From Malaya genurostris (lineage: Eukaryota > Arthropoda > Insecta > Diptera > Culicidae), in NCBI RefSeq assembly GCF_030247185.1, contig NC_080572.1, forward strand, positions 212,627,435 to 212,691,434: a DNA stretch of 64,000 bases, in the 5' to 3' direction. Both the position numbers and the translations under genes were made by a program. Under the pieces are notes generated by a model, which ran no database searches, had not been told where the DNA came from, and was given only the letters and a program-made list of their open reading frames with translations. Shown here in pieces: positions 44,341 to 55,844 of the stretch (its first letter is position 1; every line of letters starts with the position of its first letter).

Positions 44341-47224
44341 GAAGCTATTCCATCAGTAGCTACATCACTTTTAAAAAGACTCAAATCGTATCAACGTCAA
44401 TGTGTTGGTTTTAAGGCCTGAGGACAGTGGGTCACGTATAGATTTTGAATTTCCCTCCCTGACTCTCTCAATTCCCTTTGCGTCTGAACCTTGTTGAGTA
44501 GGTTTTATTCATCAGCTCTCCTCTCCTCTTCCCGAACACTACCAGGAAATTAAATCGAATAAAATGGCGGATGCATTGAAACTGACTATGATTCACCCCA
44601 ATGCATTCTGAAAATTTCCCAGAACATTCTCAATTAAATTTCAAAGACATTGTCAGATGGGTTTTTCGATACTCGTCACCGTTTCCAAGAAAATTAAATT
44701 TGAAACGGGGAAATATAAAAAAAAACCTACGTCTTTAACACACAGTCCTCAGCGCTTGATAACAGGTTTAAAGTGGAAATATCCTAAAAGGAAAATTCGA
44801 AAGCAGTTTTTTTCAGTTTTGTTTTTTGGTCAATTTTTTAGTCTCGAAAAAGTGTTTTGCTTATTTTTAGAAAGTGATTTCTCAAAGTAATAACAGTATC
44901 TAATTTAAATATATTTCAAAACTAATCTTTAGTCCAATTGGTCTCTCCATCCGTGCAAAACGAATATTAGTGTACAAAGTTCCATCCCAATCGGAGCCAG
45001 TCGATCCTGATTTGGTCACTTTTCTGCTGTCAATTTCTGGAATTCCTCATATGCATAAACATGAAAGTGTTACGATTTGTTGGTTCTGAAAAACAAAACC
45101 GTGGTTCCTATCTTTCGAATATGCTTTGTGTAAAGGAATAACCAAAAAATTTTCTGTAAAACAATAGTTCCCAGATAAGTTACTTTTATTACAGTGTTTA
45201 GTATCAAAAGTACTGTTACGTTATAGTAAAACACGAAATCTGATGTTTTTTGCCCATTCTGAAACAACCTAGTTGATCATGAAACCATGATTTTATTAAT
45301 TTGATAAAGACAAATATTGGTCCCAGCTTAACAAAAAAAAACATCTGTACTTTGCTTGATCTTTGACGCTATTTGTCGATGATGACTCTGTTCAAATTAA
45401 TTAGATATTTACATTTATTTTCGAGTACAAATAATAATTGACTCAAGGAGCCTCCGTATTATCTCATTTGTTCGGGTAAGCTAGAAACAAGTTCTCGCTT
45501 CATAAATCATGATGGTTCGAGTATGCAGTGTGACTCCCGCCCAGAATCAGTATCGAGAGTAATTATACCCTGAACCGAGCACGGCTCGAGCAGCTGCAAT
45601 CCAGCGATCCCAAAACTAATAGATTTATGCTGTTTTTAGTTTGGAAATGATTATGGGGGCTAGCTCACGTAAAATGCTACTATTGAGACGGCTTTGCTGT
45701 AATCCCGCGAGTTTTCCATTTCTCAAGCTGTGCATAATTACATACATTAGTAGGGAGATACTAAGTAAGTAATTTTCATTCTCAGATTTACCAATCTATA
45801 TAGCAGCAAATAGAACTAACCATGATCAATAATCATCTATTAAATTCGAATCTTGGACATAATGTTTGATTTATTGAGCAAGTCCAACACTACTCTGTTC
45901 GGCACTCGCATCAGGGAATCGCAAATAGCATTTGGTTGAAAAATGTTTTGGAGTTGCTTCATTCTGTGGTTTTCTTATTCTTACCTTCCTTATAAAGACA
46001 GAGGAATTCCCCAGCCATTGAATTCATCCACGGGCGAGCTTACATCCGTGAAACCGTTCGAATGCGGACATCCTTGTATCTCATTATTAACACGTGCATC
46101 AGATCTTTTAAGATGAACAAATGAGAACTCTAGTAATTTCAGTATAATAAATGACGCAAAGCTCTAATAGCAACTTATCCCAACTCCGGGTGAGCTGATT
46201 ATGATTTTTTTTGTCTTATTAACCTCCGCCACCAGTCAGCACTTTTTGCTATTTATCATGCTTCTCCAGTTACCTCAAGCTGATGCGAGAAGGGGTATTT
46301 GAGATAATCGAGTTAAGAAGCAGGGCAAGGGATAAGCTTTAGACGCGAGAGTTTAAACGAACTGGAATCGACTAGGGTTGTTGCGAGAATATCCATCTTA
46401 GTTCTCTCTACAGTTGAAACAATTGGTTTGAGAGGTATTACTTTAAGTAACGATTTTGTTTCTTAGACTAAACAATTTAATTCCTTGATTGGTCTTGGTC
46501 GGTTTGTACCAACAAAATAGTGTAGTGTCTCGGTTCTCGTGATCAATATAGGTACAGCCACCTTAGACATTTTTAGAAGACGCTTCAACTCCGCCGTTAC
46601 CTACTCCCTGGAAACATTGACCGGTGCATTATTGGTACTTGATCATTTGCGCTAATGGCAACCCGTTTTCTTCTGCGGCAGTTTCAGAATCAAGTCATCG
46701 TGGGCCGAGCGTGTGAGTTGCTATGTTGAAAACGATTACGGATGTCGAAGTTCGGAAAATTTTTCTAATAGCTGATGTTGATGACCGTGAATCTTTTTGT
46801 TGATTACTTACTCGAAGTATTCATCATTTGCTGCTCCATAACAAGCTGCTCACGAATAATATTTGCATTCCTCTTTGATATACAGAACAAACGGTGCTTC
46901 GAGTGGTCAACAATAGCGCAAGATTCTAATTGTTCTTCCTCAAAGCAAGTATTAGCTCAAATCTAAGTCGTCAATTGCCATAAAATGAGACCGTCGATCA
47001 CAAAAACAGCACTTTTTCAGATCTATTACAAACCCTTATTAATGTTTTTTTCGACTTTCGAGATCGGCATAATTTAACAAGAATGATTTAAGGGCCAGGC
47101 TAGGAATAGAGAGAATATTTACAAAGACAAAAGGTATGCATAATTTTCGGAAATTCTGAATGCTTCATCCGCTCTTGCTTTTTGCCTTTTTCTATTGTAA
47201 GGATACTGCATTGTTGAAGAACCC
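44341..47224. other. Intergenic, nothing recognised
   Basis: AT-rich, with scattered ORFs under 80 codons and no domain. No structured repeat noticed. Confidence 0.4.
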
Positions 47225-47314
47225 GACTTTTGGTCGGAGCTCCGAAGACCCCTAGTATTATATACCATTCGACTCAGCTCGACGAGATCGGGAAATGTCC
47301 ATGCGTGTATGTTA
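47225..47314 (-). repeat. Reversed tail of the dispersed mosquito-type repeat
   Basis: 'acccgacttttggtcggag' then 'taccattcgactcagctcg' is the reverse complement of the conserved end at 540-620. It is truncated where the fold-back element at 47315 begins. Confidence 0.6.
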
Positions 47315-47710
47315 ACCGACATCAACAATTTCGTTTGAAAGCTATTACTAGTACAAATAGGAGTTTTTGGTTTGTACAATAAGTACATATTTCGTTTCGA
47401 TTTCATCGCGTTTCGCCTACGGCTCATTAGTGCCTAAAGCAGTTCAAATTCAACTGCCAACTCCGCTTAGCAGTTCTATTTCAACCGCTAAACAGACGCA
47501 AAGTTCAAATAATTTATGTGACACTTCAAGAATATTTCACGACGTGCCATATCGTTCCCTAATTTTCGGACATTAAGTTTAACTGCCCTAAGCACTGATG
47601 AGCCGAAGGCGAAACACGAAGAAAACGAAACGAAATACGTACTTATTATACAAATCAAAAACTCCTAATTATTCTAATAGTAACTTTCAAACGAGATTGG
47701 CCACATCGGT
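47315..47710. mobile_element. Fold-back MITE related to the 261-bp unit
   Basis: Arms of about 135 bp (47315-47448 and 47576-47710) are imperfect inverted copies: 'tttcgtttgaaag', 'aggagtttttggtttgta', 'cgtttcgcctacggctcatt'. The centre ('gcagttctatttcaaccgct', 'acagacgcaaagtt', 'cacgacgtgcca') is homologous to the 261-bp unit at 31.8-34 kb. No ORF. Confidence 0.75.
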
Positions 47711-47784
47711 CACCAGTAGTCAGTAGTTATTCGTTTACGCCAGAGAAGTCAAAAGGTATAGGAGAAAATCATTAAAGAGTCACA

Positions 47785-47895
47785 TCTAATGTGTGAACTT
47801 TGCGTATGCTTAGCGGTTTAAGTTGAACCGCAAGAGGGTGATGGCTGTTGAATTTGAACTGCTTGCCAAACACTAATGAGCTGATAACGAAATTT
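47785..47895 (-). repeat. Degenerate third relative of the 261-bp unit
   Basis: On the minus strand: 'agctcattagtg', 'agcagttcaaattcaac', 'gcggttcaacttaaaccg', 'ctaagcatacgcaaagttc', the same order as in the array units and in the MITE at 47315. Confidence 0.6.
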
Positions 47896-50470
47896 GGAGT
47901 TACTATTTCGGTTCCTAAGATATAACCGTACAAGTGAGTCATCAAAAGGCGAGATAACTAAGTGCTCACAAGTTCCTATCACATGCCTCCCTGTGTATCT
48001 ATGATGACATTTGGCCAATAGAACGGCCTCAACTTGGTGCTATCGCTTTCTGCGTTAGTAGCAGAATGCGAGGGTGCGAATTGGTTTGTATGTAATAATT
48101 CATTTGAAACGCGAAAACTATTGAAAATTCTTCAAATAGGTCAAGTACTTCATCTTGACGTCCTATTGCTGAAGTGTATTAAACCCATTGACGTGAGTTT
48201 TAGGTGGGGAGGCAGGTGTTAAGCTTGCGAAGGCGTAATTTTGAAGTCGCTTCTTGAAAATCATGATTTGCGGTGTTCACTGTATCTCAGCGCAGACTAA
48301 TCGAAAATCAACAAACCAAAGCAGCATAGTTATACATCAAAGTCTCAATTTACGCGCTTTATATATGTATATATGTATATGCACGTATATGTGCATGTAT
48401 ATATACATATATAAATATATACTGCACGGGATTCATTTTCGTCTTTGAGATGGGCCAAATTGTATCTCTACGATATTAAACACTATTTTATGCGCTAATT
48501 AAGCTAATCAAACTGTCCAAGATTTGCACTAAGCTGATGATTTTTACCTGCGATTTACAAAGTAATTTGAAGAGTTCTTTAGATAACATTTGGAGCCAGT
48601 AGAACGGCTGATTTTGTATAATGCTCCCCATTGTTGTCCACATTTCGTTTTCTTTTTCTCCAACTCGACGTGTTGTTCATGGATTATCATAGACTAAAGC
48701 TAGCAAACGGGGTCTATTTATAGATTCGGTTGATTTTTATGTTTCGTGTTTAGACCTCTTCTATTCAATATTTGAACAATGTTTTTGTAATAAACGTGGT
48801 ATTAACAACAATCCTACAGTTTCTTCCATTCATTTCGTGAAAGAATTAGAGAAATCCTGCAACAGGGAAAAAGTTATTAAGAAGTCAAGTCTGAAGTAAT
48901 ATCGCTACACTTTCATGTAGTGAAATTTTGAAAATGCATCCGGGTGATGCAGTCCTACGTCAAAAATACACTTGAAAAAGTTTTGTTAGTAGAGCATCAG
49001 TAAAAGGTTAAAATCAAATCCTTTCTGGGCGATACTTTTTCGCAAATTTTCCAGCTTCTCTCTGTTTTTCGAAAGTAGTGAAAAGTACAAAAAAAACTGA
49101 GGTCAAATAAAGGCCAAGATATTCGGCTCTCACTTTTCACGAACATATTCATACGAAACTCATGTATACAAGCAGGTAACAAAAATGTCAAACTTTCGTC
49201 AAGCACGTTGTTGATACGAAAAGGTTTTAGTTTTAAAGTTTGCTGTTTTCATTCTGACAATATGCATTCGAAAACAAAAAATTTCTTGTTTAAACAGTTA
49301 GACCAACAAATGAAACAACAATAATAGCAATATTGCAAGTGTGTGGAGGGCTGCGTGCGAATGCGTTTTAATGAAGTCCTTCAAATCTTGATTATTAACT
49401 TACATATAGAAATATTTTCTCTGTCATCAAGTTAGTATGAGACGTGTATGATTATGTCATTCTAGGAATTATATTTCAACAGTATCATATGTTGAAACAC
49501 TACAGTACAGCATTTACATCTTACATGACATTATCCCTTATAATCGCATATTTATTAAACAAGAGATATTCCAGATATTGTTCGGTATGAATTCATAACG
49601 ACAAACAAGAACCCTTGATCGACCTTGATCATGCTTTGAAACTCTTGATCACATTTTAATATGAAAACATAGAAATCCTTGGTTCAGTTAATCCTCTGCA
49701 GGAGACTCAACCGCATACCTGAAATAAACAAAGACTGTTTGAACCAACCAACGAATACAAAGTAAATCGGTTCTTATTAATTCGTTTCGATGATAAAATG
49801 GTACATCGATTTTGACACTTACCGCAGTCGTTTCACAATACCGAAATTCGCACATTTGAGGAACATTATTTTCGAACAAATTTATTCTTAAATTTTCGAG
49901 TTGGTTTCACGAGTGAAATTTATCCTCAACCCACATTGCCAAAAATATATGGAACTCAGTTTGAGGTAGCAACAGGCTACTATGGAATGCTATTTAAAAA
50001 AGAAACGCTTTGTTCTGCGTTTCAAATGATAATTTGCAGCTAGTATGACAGCTGAACAGTATTTTCTCGGAATCAAGTTTTTTAAAAATCTCTATAAAGT
50101 CTTGAAAATCAATCATAATTCATAAAGAAACCCTTTAATTACTCTTCAAATTGAGCTTACTATTGACTGATAAAGTTTAACTTTGTGATTTATGACAATG
50201 CGTAATCAAAAGCACAGTCTATTCATTGAGCCACAGAAACACATATCAAAAGCACAGTAGTCTCAATGTTAGTAAAACGAAAAACATGTTCTCTTCGAAG
50301 GAATATAGAAAATGGATTTATTAGGTTGTATTAAATGAAATCAAACTAAGTGTTAAGAATTTAAGTTTTAATTCACCCGTTATTGGCCTTGCACTAGTTT
50401 TTGGTACTGTCACATAAAAAGAGATAATGCGCATGAAATACATCATTACTTCGAACTTAATCCACCCAAA
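47896..50470. other. Intergenic, nothing recognised
   Basis: AT-rich, with no supported gene. 48361-48421 is a mixed ta/tg microsatellite. Confidence 0.4.
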
Positions 50471-50479
50471 CCTCCGTTT

Positions 50480-51380
50480 ACGTACCCTTTTTTACGTTAC
50501 CTCTTTTTACGTAACTGTTTTTACGAACTAAATTTCAAATAACGCAATCTTTTTTCCAACCCAAATCTCAAATAACGTCAACTTTTTTTACGAACCAACT
50601 TCGTAACGAAAGGTTTTTGCCTAAAATGAAAACAATTTCCGGGTCATTGATTTTAGATTTTTCAGTAGAATCTGGGTATTTTTTATATTTTTGAAATCTA
50701 GTATGGTGACTTCCAGTTTATTGATATTCCTTGAAAACTTTTACAATATTCTCGGAACGAATTTGATGAGTAGGAGCCGGAATATGACGTTTGGGGATCT
50801 TCCGAAATCCAAGATGGCGACAACCGGTTTATAGATATTCATTGAAAACTCTTATAATTGGGATACTTTTGGAACGGACTTCCGATTTATTGACTAACCT
50901 TACTGTAGGATTTTAAGGAAAATCAATAGACCGAAAGTTGCAATCTTGGATTTCGAAATGACCTCAAATATCATTTTCCAGCATATACTTTTCAAACCGG
51001 TTCCAAAAAACTCATATGAAAGGGTTTTTAAGGAATATAAATATACTGGAAGTCACCATCCTGGATTTCGCAACGATTCCAAGCATCATTTTCCGGCACC
51101 TACTTATCCTATTCGTTCCGATAATATCAATATTGAAAGGGGTTTCAAGAAATATAAAAAAAATCGGAAGTCGCCATCTTGGATCGGCCCCAAACATTGT
51201 TTTAGGGCACCTACTATTCAAATTCATTCCGAAAATATTCATATGATTGGGTTTTACAACATTCACTGCACAAACTTTTTTTACAAACCAAATCCCATAT
51301 TAACGTAATCTTTTTTTACGAAGTAAATTTCAAATAACGTAAACTTTTTTTTACGAACTAACGCGATTTACTAACGCGGT
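50480..51380. repeat. Composite repeat: inverted ~110-bp units inside ~45-bp units
   Basis: Outer parts (50480-50610, 51260-51380) consist of 'acgaactaaatttcaaataa' plus 'cgtaa' and T-run units in the same orientation. The inner part has 'tggtgacttccagtttattg'-type units on one side (50640-50890) and their reverse complements on the other ('ctggaagtcaccatc', 51040-51260). ORFs inside are by-products. Confidence 0.65.
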
Positions 51381-52292
51381 AACTAATAAACTTGTGTATC
51401 AAAACAAGAATAAATCTATAGAAATAGTGACCTTGTAACCACTGCTTGCATATTGTTTCGATCACATATATACGTAGAGTCAGCCAGTTGGTTTTTACGT
51501 GCTTAGAAATTTTATAATTGATTATCTCTATCAAAACACAAGACTAAATGACACCTCAAAGATTATGCGTAGTATTCAGTGAAAGAGTTTGGCTGGAACG
51601 CTATGAACAATATGTAGCTGGTTACCATATCTGGCCGTTATATGAAAAGTAACTGTCAATACGTGACAATTTGGGAACGTCGAGTGAGATATGTTATAGT
51701 ATCTCATCTGGGATTAAGTGGGATTTGTTTTGGTAGCAATAATAATACTCATTCCGTCTATCACAGCGAAAGTAACGAAAGAGTCTTTCCGTGAACAAGT
51801 AAACATATACAAACTAGCAACTGCTAGTATCTTTAATAGTGGCAACGCACGACATCATTCTGTATGTCTAGTTTTAATAAAGCATATTTTTTTTATCAAG
51901 CAACTAATCGTTCACCGTGTGAACAATAAAACTTTGACTAAGTGACTGCTTATATCCTTAGTACTAAACTGACAGATGATATAGAAATTTAACAATAGTT
52001 AGCATATTTTTAATCCGCTTTCAGGATGGCTCGCTGGAAGAGTATTTCTTCCTTCTATTCTTCTGCATATTAATGCCGTTTGATAACCATTGAAAATTTT
52101 CAACATAAAACGTTTGTGGTAAAATGAAGAGAATTTTTGGTTTTGCGTTTTGCTTTTCTCAGACAAGTGACAGCATTCGAATATAGAAATTTCGTTTACC
52201 CGAAAGGTTATGACAGAGTCAAAAGATATGTTAGTTATATCAACAACATTGAAACAACCAGGACGTAGAACAACAATTGCAATACTGTAATT
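51381..52292. other. Intergenic, nothing recognised
   Basis: AT-rich flank of the LINE remnant. No ORF with a known domain. Confidence 0.4.
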
Positions 52293-54620
52293 TTGTTATC
52301 TGTGGGTTCTCCGTGTATGAGTGACATTAATCAACCCAATTTTTTACAAGAAATATATACATCATATGCCGAAACAGATCGTGAGCGTGACTGCTTTTCC
52401 TTCATACCGGAGCTTTCTAATGACATCAGTGTCAATCAATTATCAGAGCAAGAAATATTCACTGCACTTGAAAACCTCAACGCAGGGACCTGGACCTGAC
52501 AGAATAGCACCAATATTTTTGAAACAATTAGCAACTGAAATCACAACACCATTACACTATCTCTTCAACTTTTCTCTAAGAACAGGAATGTTTCCAGAAA
52601 CATGGAAATCCTCCTTCTTAGTACCGGTCTTTAAATCAGGCTCAAAATCAGACATAAGTAATTATCGAGAAATGGCCATTATCTTGTGCATTCCAAAATT
52701 ATTTGAAAAAGATGATCAATGGAAAAATATTTCAACAAGTAAAAAATTACACAACTCCAAAACAACATGGCTTTTTCAAAGGTCGTTCTACTTCAACAAA
52801 TCTCTTGGATTTCATTACATTCACTTAGGAAGCTATGGACAATGGAAATTATGTAGAAACTCTCTATACTGACTTCAGCAAAGCTTTCGACAGAATAGCC
52901 ATACCACTATTACTATTCAAACTAAAAAATATGGCGTTGAACAAAAAGTTTTGGAATGGTTTGAATCATATCTCACAAAACGTAAACAAATTGTACGCTA
53001 TCAAAACACATACTCCAAATCAATAAATGTCACTTCAGGTGTTCCCCAAGGTTCACATTTAGGCCCTCTTCTGTAGAATGTTGTAGATGATGAAGTATTC
53101 TATTATGAAATTAACGTATTCAACATTTGATGCCATAAAAGCTTATTCCAATCAAACGTTAAAAAGTGTAGTTCAGTAACGTTTAGTATAAAAATCATGT
53201 CTCCTACTATTAACATATATTTATTAAACCAACCTGTAGAAAAGTGTAAAATTATGTAAAATACTAACATGCAAATATATTAATAGCAAGTCCAATCCTC
53301 TTCAGCGTTAATAATGGCTTGACACCTTCGAGGCATACTTCAAGCGAGATTATGCGCGTATGCATCTGGAAACGACCTCCATTTTGTGATATCGGCGAAC
53401 TAGCTGCTTCAAATTGTGTGGTCGGTTCTTCTCATGCTTCATCTTCATTTGAGCCTAAACGTTCTCAATTGGATTGGCATCGGACGACTGAGAGGGCCAA
53501 TCCAAGCTCACGACATCATTTTCCTCCTTTGCCCATTCAAGACGTTTTTGCACATGATTTTCACTTAACATCGGTTTTCGTAAATTTCAAATTATTTGCG
53601 ATTAAATGTTTGCGAACAGTTTCGTACGAAATATTTCAACCTTTTTTGGTCAATTTTGAAGCATCTTCGTGTAAAGTTCATGTCGGATTCTTCAAAAACA
53701 GTTCACAGATCACTTTTTCGTCTTTTTCCGACAATACACCGACAGAACCGTGATTTGGAAAATCGGTGACCTTCTTCACCTCTTTAAAACGATTCACCCA
53801 CTTACTCAAAAACTGTTTCGACTTTTTCATGTATTTCGCCGCGGCAGCTTGGGTCATTTTGCGAGCACAAAAAATAAACTGGTACGAAGTGCTTACGCTT
53901 CGCGGTACTCATTTTGGAAAAATGCTGAAATAGAACTGTAAACAATAGTCAGCTGATTTATTCTCCCATTGCATGAAGGACATTACTGCCCTCTGTGTTA
54001 TTGAAAAAAATATCACACCATTCCACTTCACCGATCGCAAGTAATCGTGACCACGCTCTTATGTAACAGACTGTATATACAACTTATGTCAGGCCAATTT
54101 TGGAATACTGCAGCATAATGTGGAACCCATGTACCTCCGTACACGAAGAACGCATCGCATGCGTTTCGTAGACTAAACTGGACTATATTTCCTCTTCCAT
54201 CATATACTGCGCGTTGGAGGTATGCTCATAAACTTAAAAACACTCCAAGAACGCCGCAAAGCTACAGTGCTTTATTTTATCACCGACATTATTTCTCAGC
54301 GAGTACAATCTGAATCATTTCTTTCAAAACTAAAATCTAAACGCCATCTCAAAAGTCGTCAAATATTCTCGGAAAAAAAAAACAATTTATGCCAAAAATA
54401 ATCCTGTTAATCAAATGATGCACTTTTATAACGAAAACTGTCAAAAAATCGATCTAACTATGTCCAGGAAACAAATAAAAGAAAAATTAAAACCAAATCG
54501 TAGAAATAATATATAGTATTTAAGAAACCACTGTAACTTTTTTGTCTGTAGTCAACATTTGTTTGACGAATAAACAAATAAATATATAAATAAATAAACA
54601 AACAAGCTCCACATCAGGAT
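52293..54620 (+). pseudogene. Decayed LINE reverse transcriptase, split by insertion
   Basis: Non-LTR reverse transcriptase of a family different from copies A-E (SGVPQGSHLGPLL rather than GLPQGSCLSP; Jockey/CR1-like). Readable in several frames: GPDRIAPIFLKQLATEI, FPETWKSSFLVPVFKSGS, ISNYREMAIILCIPKLFEK, ETLYTDFSKAFDRI, then SGVPQGSHLGPLL at 53035-53075. The sequence is then interrupted and resumes at 54067 with YVRPILEYCSIMWNP and the C-terminal region, ending in an (aaataaa)n-type tail near 54600. The YADD region and endonuclease are missing, and there are several frameshifts. A dead element. Confidence 0.8.
53290..54066 (-). mobile_element. Tc3-like DNA transposon relic inside the LINE
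   Basis: On the minus strand a transposase starts at ATG 53912 (MSTAKRKHFVPV...). It has a helix-turn-helix-like part (DFPNHGSVGVLSEKDEKVI), then stops and frameshifts, and then jumps to DWPSQSSDANPIENVWAQMK, the third catalytic region with NPIE as in DD34E Tc1/Tc3 elements. The first two acidic residues are deleted. The right end 'tacagtctgttacataagag' (reverse of 54047-54066) looks like a terminal repeat. The matching left end was not found, so the left boundary is uncertain. Confidence 0.7.
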
Positions 54621-55680
54621 CGCAAGGTATCATATTTGGATCCCCTCAGACTAAATGATACGTGTTTCCTCGCATAACATAAATCTCTTGTGGGCCATGT
54701 ACAGATGGCATATTAACACCAAACAGACAATCAATACAATTTATAATTATGCAGTGTAAATACCTACAATGTCTTCGAATTTTTCTACAGACGACCTAAA
54801 ATATGTTTCCCTCTTTTAAAACACATATCACAAACTATTGAACAACTCGACTTTTAAAAGTCGAGTTTCGTGTTACAATTACAGAATAACCATTTGTAAT
54901 TTGAATGTAATTACTCCAATAATTTTCAAGTTGTCATAACCGATACAATTTATTTATTCAAATCACAATCTCGGATTTAAATGTTCGTTACAACTCATTT
55001 GTAATCAGATTAACTCTTATGAATGTGATTGAAAGAACAGATTGAAGATAGAAGTTTATTCCGTAATTGTGAACTGGCTTAGTGTCACTGGAAATGGAAA
55101 TCGTGAGGCCTCAACTTCACTGCATTATCAATTTTCCATTTATTTTTTTTAATGCTAATATGAAGGTAGAACGAAAAAAAAACTATTAGACAGATTATAC
55201 TATTGATTCTTTAACACAAAGTGAAAAAATAACTTGGAATGCTAATGAATGACAGTTGTTACTGCTAGTAAGTAATCGGATCCAATGGTAACTCCAAACG
55301 AAGGTCTAAGCATCGCCGAAAAAAAGCGGGCACCCAAGCGCATACTAATCTTCCGAATTGATCACACCGAGCCGTGTCGCCTAGGAAAGAATCGGTTAAC
55401 CGTCCCCCTGGCAAGGCACGCATACTCACCAGAAAGCCTATCCGTGGTCATGAGTAAGGCGGTAAATCTGTGCAGTCAACATCTTCACGCGGTTAACTGG
55501 AAGGATGGTTGACGAGAGGCAGGTGGAGTACCTGCAGAGGCCAAGTGGCTTGATGCGGATCACTCTCGGTTTTACTTGGGGGCTCAACCGAAATGGGTGG
55601 TAGCTGACGAGCATCGCATTTTTTTTTCATTCCGTGTGATGATTGTCTTCTCTCTGCTAGTTCAGTTACCGGGGTTAAAC
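54621..55680. other. Upstream region of the Gly/Trp-rich gene
   Basis: AT-rich to about 55260, then a patch of more balanced composition (55280-55680) with a 75-codon chance ORF. It could hold enhancer sequence for the TATA promoter at 55714, but no specific site is recognised. Confidence 0.35.
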
Positions 55681-55713
55681 AGCGGAGGGTTACCTTTTTT
55701 GCACTCGCTTTAA

Positions 55714-55750
55714 TATAAAAGCCGCGAGAGTTCTTGGCTGCCGGTACAGT
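55714..55750 (+). promoter_or_regulatory. TATA box and initiator of the Gly/Trp-rich gene
   Basis: 'tataaaa' at 55714-55720, followed about 31 bp later by 'gtacagttt' (A at 55746), a plausible start site. The ATG of the 9-nt coding exon is about 100 nt further on. Confidence 0.65.
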
Positions 55751-55844
55751 TTAACTTGATAAGCCAGCCCAGGTGTGCGTTCGAATAGAATAGTTGGCCG
55801 GTTCAGTTGGTTGTTTGGCGGATTCTCCTGTTTTATCAAGTACC

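Noticed and set aside
53319..53753. 144-codon + strand frame
   Set aside because: Antisense shadow of the Tc3-like transposase relic on the minus strand.
55285..55512. 75-codon frame upstream of the TATA box
   Set aside because: No domain. The region is better explained as 5' flank of the Gly/Trp-rich gene; a higher GC content alone makes a long frame likely.
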